From contig CAMHUC010000018.1 in the NCBI GenBank assembly GCA_946188155.1, positions 1 to 54,749 of the forward strand: a DNA stretch of 54,749 bases. Direction: 5' to 3'. Positions 8,336 to 17,855 of this stretch are shown here, piece after piece. Every line of letters starts with the position of its first letter. The first letter of the stretch is position 1. Under the pieces are notes generated by a model. The model did no database searches, had not been told where the DNA came from, and worked only from the letters and a program-made list of their open reading frames with translations. Source of the stretch: an uncultured bacterium. Its GTDB lineage: Bacteria > Bacteroidota > Bacteroidia > Bacteroidales > Bacteroidaceae. A program made the translations under genes and the position numbers.

Positions 8336-9447
8336 TTCGGCTGCTCAGCCTCCAGCCGCTCTACGGCACCTGTGACGGGATTCAGCCAGAGGTGGGTGGC
8401 ATAGCGCTTGTTGAAGAGGGCACCGCTCAGCAGCTCAATGTTGCCGAACTGTGCGGCAGGCAGTTCGGTGCTGACCAGTGGCTCCACGGCATCGAAGATA
8501 GTGACCTTCATCTTGCCGGGAACGTTGATGAAGAGTCCCGGCTCCTGTTTCTTCTTCTTGCCGTCATCCTCGGCCATGGGCACGGAATGCAGGTTTGCCA
8601 CCTTAATATAATAAGGTTCGCCCGCGAGGTCGTCGTCATCGACGATACCCAGTTTCTTGGAGAAACGGAAGAGCAGCTGGCGGTCCGTCTCCTTGTTCGG
8701 CACGATGGTGATGACGTGTTCGATGGTGTCCTTCAGCGTGACGCCTGCGAAGAGGCTGGTGAGCGACCGGTCCTGCTGTTCCAGTTGGTTGAGCATCAGT
8801 CGTAGCTGCTCGCCGTCCTGCGGCATGTTGTCAGCCTGTCCACGGACAAGCAGTTTTCGGCTTTCCCGTATCTCGTAGATGTCCTGTGCCGTCAGTTCAG
8901 CCATCTTGGCCGTGCTGCCGGCCGCCAGTATCTCCTCGCTCATCAGGTCGCGCGGATTCAGCAGCCTGGGCCGCGGAGCAGGTTTGAAGGGTGCCTGCAG
9001 CTTGGGCGCGGAGGGCGTGGCGTTGACAGCCAGCAGCACGCCGTCGTCGGAGAGAGCGATGTTGGCTGCCACTGTCTTGGGGTCGAACCTGACGGTGAAT
9101 GCCTTCATGGTGTCGGCCACGCCGCAGGCCTCCTGGCGGATGCTGTTGATACTGTAGCTGACAGAGGGCTCAGTGGGCACGTTCTTCAACCGGAGGTAGC
9201 GGTCGGCGTATTTGGCAAATTCTCCTGGGGTATAGGTGGCCTTTTCTATCTGCACAGTGATGCGCACGGCCGTCTTGGGCAGGAAATAGACTGCCCCTTC
9301 GCTATTGACGCCCGGCTGATAGGTGCTCGTGGCAGTCTGGGCGTGGGAAGTGAAGAAAGAAGAGTGAAGAGTGAAGAATTTGCTGCCGCCAAGGGGTGCC
9401 AGGAGCAGGCACTGTAGGGCGGTAAAAGTGATTAAACGTCGTTTCAT
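8332..9447 (-). CDS. DUF4831 family exported protein
   Basis: 371 residues with an N-terminal signal sequence. The body (YFLPKTAVRITVQIEKATYTPG onward) matches the DUF4831 family, a Bacteroidota group of unknown function. The signal region is unusual. Between a normal hydrophobic core and the HAQ cleavage motif lie about 15 residues (KFFTLHSSFFTS) encoded by CTCTTCA-type 7-bp repeats at 9346-9390. The same peptide is present near the N-terminus of SprA. The gene converges on the MBG surface-protein gene and shares its terminator. Its own upstream 66 nt consist of GTAAATN words. Role unknown; the family assignment is by overall resemblance. Confidence 0.8.
   Translation of the reverse strand: MKRRLITFTALQCLLLAPLGGSKFFTLHSSFFTSHAQTATSTYQPGVNSEGAVYFLPKTAVRITVQIEKATYTPGEFAKYADRYLRLKNVPTEPSVSYSINSIRQEACGVADTMKAFTVRFDPKTVAANIALSDDGVLLAVNATPSAPKLQAPFKPAPRPRLLNPRDLMSEEILAAGSTAKMAELTAQDIYEIRESRKLLVRGQADNMPQDGEQLRLMLNQLEQQDRSLTSLFAGVTLKDTIEHVITIVPNKETDRQLLFRFSKKLGIVDDDDLAGEPYYIKVANLHSVPMAEDDGKKKKQEPGLFINVPGKMKVTIFDAVEPLVSTELPAAQFGNIELLSGALFNKRYATHLWLNPVTGAVERLEAEQPK
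9346..9390. repeat. GTGAAGA heptamers plus TTGCTGCCGCC core, inside the DUF4831 gene
   Basis: Tandem GTGAAGA-like words lead into GAATTTGCTGCCGCC. The same word-plus-core arrangement is seen at 29086-29190, 39328-39365 and 48108-48145. It is translated here as part of the signal-peptide region (about residues 20-34). Confidence 0.75.
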
Positions 9448-9460
9448 TGGTTATCTCAAT

Positions 9461-9508
9461 TAAATAGAAAAACGTAAATTGTAAATAGAAAATCCGTAAA
9501 TCGTAAGT
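9461..9508. repeat. GTAAATN word array
   Basis: Words TAAATAG, CGTAAAT, TGTAAAT, CCGTAAAT and CGTAAGT fill the gap between the nnr stop and the DUF4831 start. On the minus strand they form the leader of the DUF4831 gene. A similar array precedes serB (42018-42069). Confidence 0.6.
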
Positions 9509-9512
9509 GCCA

Positions 9513-11024
9513 TCAGTCTTTCAGTCTCTTAAAAGCTTTCGGCAGATACTGTATGATGTCGCTGGCAATGAGGCTCTCCTCGCCCAGTTCGCGTGCTGCG
9601 ATGTCGCCAGCCAGTCCGTGCAGGTACATGCCGATGAGGCAGGCCTCTCGCTGCTTATAGCCTCGTGCCAGCAGTCCGGTGATGATGCCCGTGAGGACGT
9701 CGCCGCTGCCTGCCGTGGCCATGCCCGCATTGCCGGTAGTATTGAACATGACGTGGCCGTCGGGCATACAGAGGGCGGAGTGGTGCCCTTTGAGGATGAT
9801 GAAGGCCCCGAGGCGTTCGGCCAGGTTGCTGGCTTTTGTCAGTTGTTCGTAACCGTCGGCACTGTGGCCTTCGAGTCGTTCGAACTCCTTGGGGTGTGGT
9901 GTCAGAATGATGCCCTTGGGCAGTTGCTGGAACCATGCGCGGTGGTTGCCTAAGATGTTGATGGCATCGGCATCGATGACGGCGGGGCACTGTGTGCGTC
10001 TCAGCTGTGAGATAACGGCGATGGCTGTCTGCTCGCTGGTTCCCAGGCCTGGTCCGATGGCGATGGCATCGTAGTCTTCGGCATCGACGGCCTCGGAGAA
10101 TACCGTCTCGTCGCGGTCGAACTGTATGACGGCTTCAGGCACGCTGGTTTGCATGATGACGTTGTTCTGCTTAGGCGTGTGGGCCGTCACCTTACCGGCG
10201 CCCGTTCTGAGGCAGGCTTTCGTGGCCAGCACGGCAGCACCCGCCATGCCGTAGCTGCCTGCGATGATGAGGGCGTTGCCCATATTGCCTTTGTGCGCAA
10301 ACGGGTTGCGCTCCATGAGCAGTGGTCGGATGTCGTTCTCTTCCACGAGCGTATAGTAGGCCTCCGTTTTCTCGATGCCCTCTTTGCTGAGCCTGATGTC
10401 GAGCATCTTCAGCCTTCCTATGAACTGCTGGTTCTCGGGGAACAGGAAGGACAGCTTCTTGTGCTGGAGGGTGAGCGTCAGGTCGGCCCGGATGATGTTG
10501 GCCCGGATGTTATAGCTGTTATCCTCCGTCATCAGTCCAGAGGGGATGTCGATGCTTACCACCTTGGCAGGTGAGGCATTGATATACTTCACAAGTGAGG
10601 CAAAGCCGCCAGCAAGCGGCTTGTTGAGGCCCGAGCCGAAGAGCCCGTCGATGACCAGTGTGCCGGCAGCCAGCACGGGTGGCTCAAACTCGTCCTTCAC
10701 TTCTATGAGGGCCTTGCTGCGCTTGTCTGCCAGGCGCGCCTTATTGGTCTTACAGTCATCAGAGAGGTGACCAGAGATGTTGAACAGATAGGCAGTGACG
10801 TTATAGTTCTGCTCCAGCAGCATGCGTGCCACGGCCAGTGCGTCGCCCCCGTTGTTGCCCGGTCCGGCGAATACGATGATGGGCGTGGCAGCGCTCCATT
10901 CGTCGGCGATGGCACGGGTAAGAGCCTTGGCAGCCCTTTCCATCAGGTCGATAGACTTGATGGGTTCGTTTTCAATCGTGTATTTGTCCAGCTCACGTAT
11001 CTGAGCACTAGTGAAAATCTTCAT
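9513..11024 (-). CDS. nnr: Bifunctional NAD(P)H-hydrate epimerase / ADP-dependent NAD(P)H-hydrate dehydratase
   Basis: About 503 residues from the chosen start. The N-terminal YjeF_N epimerase domain (about 1-210) has FAGPGNNGGDALAVAR and DGLFGSGL. The C-terminal ribokinase-like dehydratase domain (about 225-500) has IGPGLG and the catalytic AGSGDVLTGI. Together they repair hydrated NADH and NADPH in the cytoplasm. The start MKIFTSAQIREL at 11024 is preferred over an upstream ATG at 11057, because a -7 box (TACCTTTG on the minus strand, 11039-11032) lies between the two. That leaves a leader of only a few bases. Confidence 0.95.
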   Translation of the reverse strand: MKIFTSAQIRELDKYTIENEPIKSIDLMERAAKALTRAIADEWSAATPIIVFAGPGNNGGDALAVARMLLEQNYNVTAYLFNISGHLSDDCKTNKARLADKRSKALIEVKDEFEPPVLAAGTLVIDGLFGSGLNKPLAGGFASLVKYINASPAKVVSIDIPSGLMTEDNSYNIRANIIRADLTLTLQHKKLSFLFPENQQFIGRLKMLDIRLSKEGIEKTEAYYTLVEENDIRPLLMERNPFAHKGNMGNALIIAGSYGMAGAAVLATKACLRTGAGKVTAHTPKQNNVIMQTSVPEAVIQFDRDETVFSEAVDAEDYDAIAIGPGLGTSEQTAIAVISQLRRTQCPAVIDADAINILGNHRAWFQQLPKGIILTPHPKEFERLEGHSADGYEQLTKASNLAERLGAFIILKGHHSALCMPDGHVMFNTTGNAGMATAGSGDVLTGIITGLLARGYKQREACLIGMYLHGLAGDIAARELGEESLIASDIIQYLPKAFKRLKD

Positions 11025-11031
11025 AATGGTG

Positions 11032-11063
11032 CAAAGGTATGAAAAAGATTTGGTCAATCCAAA
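11032..11063 (-). promoter_or_regulatory. nnr promoter, overlapping the divergent hpt promoter
   Basis: On the minus strand TTTGG (11063-11059), a 19-bp spacer and TACCTTTG (11039-11032). The -33 box is half of the palindrome GATTTGGTCAATCCAAATC, whose other half is the -33 box of hpt. Confidence 0.75.
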
Positions 11064-11080
11064 TCTTTTTAGTAATTTTG
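11049..11080 (+). promoter_or_regulatory. hpt operon promoter
   Basis: TTTGG at 11049-11053, a 19-bp spacer, then TAATTTTG at 11073-11080. It faces the nnr promoter, and the two -33 boxes lie within 15 bp of each other. Confidence 0.75.
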
Positions 11081-11104
11081 CCGAAAATTTCAGTAATTCG
11101 TATC

Positions 11105-11662
11105 ATGAGTACCATTCAAGTAAGGGATAAACGCTTCAAGGTATCCATTCCTGAGGCAGAGATAAAAAAGAGAGTGAAGGCTCTGGCCGAGCAGATGAGC
11201 CGCGACTTGGCAGGTAAGAATCCTTTGTTCCTCAGTGTCCTTAACGGCTCGTTCATTTTCACTGCCGACCTGATGCGCGCGATGACTATCCCCTGCGAGG
11301 TGTCGTTCGTGAAATTAGCCTCCTATGAAGGCACCACCTCGACGGGCAAGGTTCGGGAAGTGATTGGTATCAATGAGGATCTGAAGGGCCGCACTGTCGT
11401 GATCGTGGAGGATATCGTGGAGAGCGGTACCACCATGAAGCGCATGATAGAGCAGCTGGGCACCCGCAGTCCGGAGTCGGTTCAGATATGCACCCTCTTT
11501 TTCAAACCCGACAAGTTGAAGGAGGCTCTGACGCTCGACTATGTGGCCTTCGAGATTCCTAACGACTTTATCGTCGGCTATGGTCTCGACTACGATCAGG
11601 CAGGGCGGGGGCTCAAGGATGTCTATACGCTTGCAGAGGCCCCCAATCCCGAAATGTCGTGA
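11105..11662 (+). CDS. hpt: Hypoxanthine phosphoribosyltransferase
   Basis: 185 residues from ATG at 11105 (MSTIQVRDKRFKV). An in-frame ATG at 11039 lies upstream of the -7 box and is rejected. The PRPP-binding motif VVIVEDIVESGTTM and the early LSVLNGSFIF loop are those of HPRT enzymes, which salvage hypoxanthine and guanine to IMP and GMP. The C-terminal end (APNPEMS) and the stop codon come from the first unit of a downstream 16-bp tandem repeat, so the repeat has set the end of the protein. It is the first gene of hpt-adk-obgE-pgeF. Confidence 0.95.
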   Translation: MSTIQVRDKRFKVSIPEAEIKKRVKALAEQMSRDLAGKNPLFLSVLNGSFIFTADLMRAMTIPCEVSFVKLASYEGTTSTGKVREVIGINEDLKGRTVVIVEDIVESGTTMKRMIEQLGTRSPESVQICTLFFKPDKLKEALTLDYVAFEIPNDFIVGYGLDYDQAGRGLKDVYTLAEAPNPEMS

Positions 11663-11771
11663 TCCCGAAATATCGTAATCCCGAAGAGTCGTAATCCCGA
11701 AATGTCGTGATCCCGAAATGTCGTAATCCCGAAATGTCGTAATCCCGAAATATCGTAATCCCGAAATAACG
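11648..11771 (+). repeat. 16-bp tandem repeat between hpt and adk
   Basis: Seven units of CCCGAAATGTCGTAAT with small variants (GTCGTGAT, ATCGTAAT, GAGTCGTAAT), followed by a partial unit. Each unit is two related 8-mers. The array starts inside the last codons of hpt and ends 14 nt before the adk ATG. Confidence 0.95.
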
Positions 11772-11785
11772 AAAAATAGTAGATA

Positions 11786-12354
11786 ATGAAGAATATTGTA
11801 ATCTTCGGTGCCCCCGGTTCCGGCAAGGGCACTCAGAGTGATAAGTTGATAGAGAAGTACGGGCTTAACCATATCTCTACTGGTGACGTGCTTCGCAGTG
11901 AAATCAAGAAAGGTACGGAACTGGGAAAGACAGCTGCCGGCTACATCGACAACGGACAGCTGATTCCCGACGACCTGATGGTGTCGATCCTGGCATCGGT
12001 CTACGACTCCTTTGGCGACCACAAGGGGGTCATCTTCGACGGCTTCCCCCGTACCATCCCGCAGGCAGAGGCCCTGAAGCAGATGCTCAACGAGCGTGGC
12101 GACCGGGTGGCAGCGATGATAGAGCTCGACGTGCCTGAGGATGAGCTGATGAAGCGCCTCCTGCTGCGCGGACAGCAGAGCGGGCGGGCCGACGACAATG
12201 AGGAGACCATCAAGAAGCGCCTGGTGGTATATCACTCACAGACGCAGCCGCTCATTGAGTGGTATAACAAGGAGGGAATCCACTACCATATCGACGGGTT
12301 GGGCGACCTCGACCGTATCTTTGGGGATATCTGCAAGGTGATGGATGAGATCTG

Positions 12355-12355
<1 letters not shown>
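11786..12355 (+). CDS. adk: Adenylate kinase
   Basis: 189 residues. The P-loop [10 protein letters not shown] is at residues 7-16, followed by STGDVLR and the FDGFPRT motif. The lid is the short form without zinc cysteines ([19 protein letters not shown]). It interconverts ATP, AMP and ADP in the cytoplasm. Its stop overlaps the obgE start by one base (TGATG), which implies translational coupling. Confidence 0.97.
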
Positions 12356-13639
<1,284 letters not shown>

Positions 13640-13647
<8 letters not shown>

Positions 13648-14419
13648 GCCACAGCTGTTATATTATAAGATAGGTGAAGGCGCGACGGCCTTCAGCACTA
13701 CCCGTCATGGTGGCTTCAGCGAAGGCAATTATGGCGAGTTCAACGTGAACCGTTACTGTGGTGACGATGCGGTGGCCATAGCCAGGAATCGTTCACTGTT
13801 ATGTAAAACACTGGGCATCGGCGACGCTCGTCTGCTGATGCCCCATCAGGTGCATGGTACTGGCATCACACAGATAGGCCGAACCTTCTTCCTCTTGTCG
13901 GAAGAGACCCGTAAGGCCGCTCTTGAAGGTGTTGATGCCCTGATGACCAATCTGACGGGCGTATGCATCGGTGTGTCGACTGCCGACTGTATACCTATTA
14001 TTATATATGATGCTGAGCACCATGCCGCCAGCGTGGTGCATAGCGGATGGCGGGGTACCGTGGCCAATATCGCAGAGGCTGCGGTGGCGGCTATGCAGCG
14101 GGCTTATCATTCACGCCCAGAGACCATGCAAGCCGTCATAGGCCCAGGCATATCGCTGGAGAGCTTCGAGGTAGGCGACGAGGTGTACGAACAGTTTTCG
14201 GAGGCTGGCTATCCGATGGCACAGATAGCACAGCGGCGTGGCAAATGGCACATCGACCTGTGGCACTGCTGTCGGTTGCAGCTCCAAGCCACGGGTATTC
14301 CGGCAGCGCAGATACAGACGGCCGGTATCTGCACTTACCTGCACTGCGATGACTTCTTCTCTGCACGAAGGCTTGGAGTCAACTCAGGACGAATCCTCAC
14401 CGGTGTGGTGCTGAAATGA
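13640..14419 (+). CDS. pgeF: Peptidoglycan editing factor PgeF / laccase-domain protein
   Basis: 259 residues of the YfiH/PgeF (Cu-oxidase_4) family. Motifs visible are [22 protein letters not shown] and [14 protein letters not shown], which supply the conserved Cys/His metal site. Family members remove wrongly incorporated serine from UDP-MurNAc, and some have purine nucleoside activity. The start overlaps the obgE stop by 8 nt, so it is translationally coupled as the last gene of the hpt operon. Confidence 0.9.
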
Positions 14420-14489
14420 CCAGACGCAAGTATTTTTACCTTTTTTAAAAAAAGTTGCCGTTTTATAACATAGTGTCGATTATTTTGCG

Positions 14490-14497
14490 TAACTTTG
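14490..14497 (+). promoter_or_regulatory. -7 box of the TonB-receptor gene
   Basis: TAACTTTG 64 nt before the ATG. No good -33 box stands 19-21 bp upstream, so activation by another factor is possible. The leader is about 60 nt and A/T-rich. Confidence 0.5.
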
Positions 14498-14561
14498 CAA
14501 CCGAAATATATCAAACGGGCGAGAGCCTACGATTAATTAATTAACAACAATTCAAAAGATT

Positions 14562-17500
14562 ATGCAGAAAAGATTACTCTTTCTGGTTGTCATGATGTTA
14601 ACGCTTTCGCTAACAGTCATGGCGCAAATCACGACTTCAAGTATGGCAGGTAAGGTGACCCTCGACAATGTGAACGGCGAGGAGGTCATCGGTGCCACTG
14701 TCGTTGCAGTACACGAGCCTTCTGGCACGCGCTACACTGCCGTGACAAACACCTCTGGCCGATTCACCATCAACGGTATGCGTACCGGTGGTCCCTACGA
14801 GGTGACGGTGTCCTACATCGGTTATCAGCCAAGAACCGTCAAGGGGGTCATCCTACAGCTTGGTGAAACCTACAATCTCCCCATCCACCTCACTGAGGAT
14901 GCCACCGAGCTGAGCGAGGTCGTTGTCAGCGGTAAGGCGTCGAAATTCTCGGCTGAGAAGACTGGCGCCTCGACCAACATCACCAACGCACAGATTGTGA
15001 ACCTGCCCACGGTGAGCCGCAGCATTACTGACGTGACACGCCTCTCGCCATACGGCGGCAACGGAATGAGCATCGCAGGTACCGACGGGCGTACGGCCAA
15101 CTTCACCATCGACGGTGCCAACTTCAACAACAACTTCGGCCTCTCCGACGGCCTGCCCGGCGGTGGCAACCCCGTGTCGCTCGATGCTATCGAGGAGCTG
15201 CAGGTGGTGGTGTCGCCCTTCGATGTGCGCCAGACCAACTTCATCGGCGGTGGTATCAACGCCATCACCAAGTCGGGTACCAATGCCTTCAAGGGCTCTG
15301 CATACGTCTATCACCAGAACGAGAACCTGCGTGGCGATGCCGTCGACGGCGAGCAGATCAGCGGTGCCCGCGACAAGGACCGCAAGACTACCTACGGCTT
15401 CACCCTCGGTGGCCCGATCATCAAGGACAAGCTCTTCTTCTTCGTCAACGGCGAGATGGCCAAGATTCCTACCATTGCCAACCGCTGGCGCGGCTCTGAC
15501 AACGGCGTGGCCGATCCCGACAACTACATCTCGCGCACCACGAACAGCGACCTGGAGGCCGTCTCCAACTATGTGGCCAACAAGTATGGCTACGACACCG
15601 GCTCCTGGACCAGCTTCCCTGCCGACGAGAGCAACTACAAGATTCTGGCCCGTCTGGACTGGAACATCACCGACAAGCACCATCTGGCACTGCGCTACAA
15701 CTATACTAAGAACAAGCGCTGGAGCTCGCCCAACGCCACCTCGATGGACGGCGGCACACGTATGAGCGGCGCTCGTACCTCGCAGTACTCCATGTCGTTT
15801 GCTAACTCGATGTACTCGATGGACAACCTCGTACACTCGTTCTCTGTTGACCTGAACAGCCGTTTCTCAGAGAATGTATCCAACCAGTTCCTGGCCACCT
15901 TCTCCAAGCTCGACGATATCCGTGGCACGGAGTCGGGAACTTTCCCCTTCATCGACATCACCAAGGACGGCAACAACTACATGGCCCTCGGCTATGAGCT
16001 GTTCACCTGGAACAACGCTGTACACAACACCATCTGGAATATCAAGGATGACGTGACCTTCTATTTAGGTGAGCACAAGGTGATGGCCGGACTTACCTTC
16101 GAGCACCAGATGGCCGACAACCAGTATATGCGTAACGGTACGGGTTACTACCGCTACAACTGGGAGGACGGCATGACCGTCGACCAGCTGTTCAACCAGA
16201 CCCCCGAGGTGTTCTGTCTGACCTACGGCTACGACGGCGAGACTAAGCCCGCAGCCCGCGTGCAGTTCAACAAGGCCGGCATCTACGGCCAGGACGACTG
16301 GAACATCAACGACAAGTTCAAGCTCACATACGGTCTGCGCATTGACGGTCTGTTCTTCAATAACGGCGACCTGATGACTAACAAGGCCATCTACGACCTT
16401 GACTACGAGGGCCGTCATATCGACACTGGCAAGTGGCCCAAGAGCAGCATCACCTTCTCGCCACGTGTGGGCTTCACCTACGACGTGCTCGGCAACAAGT
16501 CGCTGAAGCTCCGCGGTGGTACGGGATTCTTCTCCGGACGTCTGCCCTTAGTGTTCTTCACCAATATGCCCACTAACGGCGGTATGGTGCAGTACCAGGC
16601 ACAGCTCAATGCTGCCAACGCCAAGAAGAACGGCTTCTCGATGGATGAGTTCGCCGGAGGCCCGATGACCAATATCAGCGATATGATGAAGAAACTCGAG
16701 AGCCTGGGCTACCCGATGACCATCACTCCGGAGGCAGGTTCGAAGCCCTCTGCCGTCAACGGTGTTGATTCCAGCTTCAAGCTGCCGCAGGTATGGAAGA
16801 CCTCGCTGGCCGTCGACTATCAGTTCCCCGTCAGCTTCCCCTTCAGCGTGACCGTCGAGGGCATCTTCAACAAGATGATCAACGACGTGTGCATCTCCGA
16901 CTGGGCCATTCCCAACGTGGGCGGCTTCGCACGCTTCAACGGTGTCGACAACCGTCCGCTCTATCCCGCCGGCTTCCGCACCAACACCAAGGCCTTCGTA
17001 CTGGAGAACACCAGCAAGGGCTACGGCTGGACGGGTAACGTGACCCTCAACATGCAGCCCGCCGAGTGGGTCAACCTGATGGCTGCCTACACCCACACCG
17101 TGAAGAAGGAGATCACCGGCATGCCGGGCTCGGCTGCCGAGTCGGCATTCACATACGTTCCCACCGTCGAGGGCCCGAACAACATCAAGCTGCACAATTC
17201 GCAGTATGTCACCCCCGACCGCTTCGTGGCCAGTGCCACCCTGCACGACAAGAGCGGCAACCACTACAGCTTCATCTATGAGACCTGGCGCGGCGGTTAC
17301 AACTACTCCTACATGCTGAGCAACGATATGAACAGCGATGGCTATGCCTACGACGCCCTCTACATACCGACGGACGGCGAGGTGGCCAGCAACCAGTTCC
17401 GCTTCGTCAGCGAGGACGACAAGCAGCGCTTCATGGACTATGTACACAACGACAGCTACCTGAGCAAGCACCAGGGCGAGTATGCCGAGGCCTACAGCGT

Positions 17501-17828
17501 CTACTCGCCGTGGGTTCACCGTGTTGACTTCAGCTACAAGCACGACTTCAATCTGTATTCCGGCAAGAGCAAGCACACCCTGCAGCTGAGCCTCGACGTG
17601 AAGAACCTGCTCAACCTGTTCAACAGCTCGTGGGGCGTATCGAAGTACCTCAACCCCGCTATCGGCACTGAGGCTCGCATCCTGAAGTACGAGGGTGTCG
17701 ACGCAGAGGGCTTTGCAACCTTCTCCACACCGCAGTCTATTAGTGGCAATACGCAGACCTGGACATACAACCACGCCATCGGCCAGTGCTGGTATGCTTC
17801 TATCGGTATCAAGTACATGTTTAATTAA
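14562..17828 (+). CDS. Oar-like TonB-dependent outer-membrane receptor
   Basis: 1088 residues. A signal peptide (ends MAQ, residue 22) is followed by a carboxypeptidase-regulatory-like beta-sandwich (about 28-110), a plug domain with TIDGANFNNNFGL and GGGINAITKSGTN, and a long barrel ending in an aromatic strand (IGIKYMFN). This is the Oar/CarbopepD_reg type of Bacteroidota, not a SusC type, and there is no SusD partner. The next genes encode an OB-fold lipoprotein and a secreted endonuclease, so the imported ligand may be nucleic-acid derived. That substrate is inference only. Confidence 0.9.
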   Translation: MQKRLLFLVVMMLTLSLTVMAQITTSSMAGKVTLDNVNGEEVIGATVVAVHEPSGTRYTAVTNTSGRFTINGMRTGGPYEVTVSYIGYQPRTVKGVILQLGETYNLPIHLTEDATELSEVVVSGKASKFSAEKTGASTNITNAQIVNLPTVSRSITDVTRLSPYGGNGMSIAGTDGRTANFTIDGANFNNNFGLSDGLPGGGNPVSLDAIEELQVVVSPFDVRQTNFIGGGINAITKSGTNAFKGSAYVYHQNENLRGDAVDGEQISGARDKDRKTTYGFTLGGPIIKDKLFFFVNGEMAKIPTIANRWRGSDNGVADPDNYISRTTNSDLEAVSNYVANKYGYDTGSWTSFPADESNYKILARLDWNITDKHHLALRYNYTKNKRWSSPNATSMDGGTRMSGARTSQYSMSFANSMYSMDNLVHSFSVDLNSRFSENVSNQFLATFSKLDDIRGTESGTFPFIDITKDGNNYMALGYELFTWNNAVHNTIWNIKDDVTFYLGEHKVMAGLTFEHQMADNQYMRNGTGYYRYNWEDGMTVDQLFNQTPEVFCLTYGYDGETKPAARVQFNKAGIYGQDDWNINDKFKLTYGLRIDGLFFNNGDLMTNKAIYDLDYEGRHIDTGKWPKSSITFSPRVGFTYDVLGNKSLKLRGGTGFFSGRLPLVFFTNMPTNGGMVQYQAQLNAANAKKNGFSMDEFAGGPMTNISDMMKKLESLGYPMTITPEAGSKPSAVNGVDSSFKLPQVWKTSLAVDYQFPVSFPFSVTVEGIFNKMINDVCISDWAIPNVGGFARFNGVDNRPLYPAGFRTNTKAFVLENTSKGYGWTGNVTLNMQPAEWVNLMAAYTHTVKKEITGMPGSAAESAFTYVPTVEGPNNIKLHNSQYVTPDRFVASATLHDKSGNHYSFIYETWRGGYNYSYMLSNDMNSDGYAYDALYIPTDGEVASNQFRFVSEDDKQRFMDYVHNDSYLSKHQGEYAEAYSVYSPWVHRVDFSYKHDFNLYSGKSKHTLQLSLDVKNLLNLFNSSWGVSKYLNPAIGTEARILKYEGVDAEGFATFSTPQSISGNTQTWTYNHAIGQCWYASIGIKYMFN

Positions 17829-17855
17829 GAGTTAAGAATTAAGAAATAAGAAAAT
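17826..17855 (+). repeat. Heptamer leader GTTAAGA / ATTAAGA / AATAAGA
   Basis: Three 7-bp words fill the gap between the receptor stop and the lipoprotein ATG. It is the same placement, directly before a start codon, seen at several other genes here. Confidence 0.6.
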
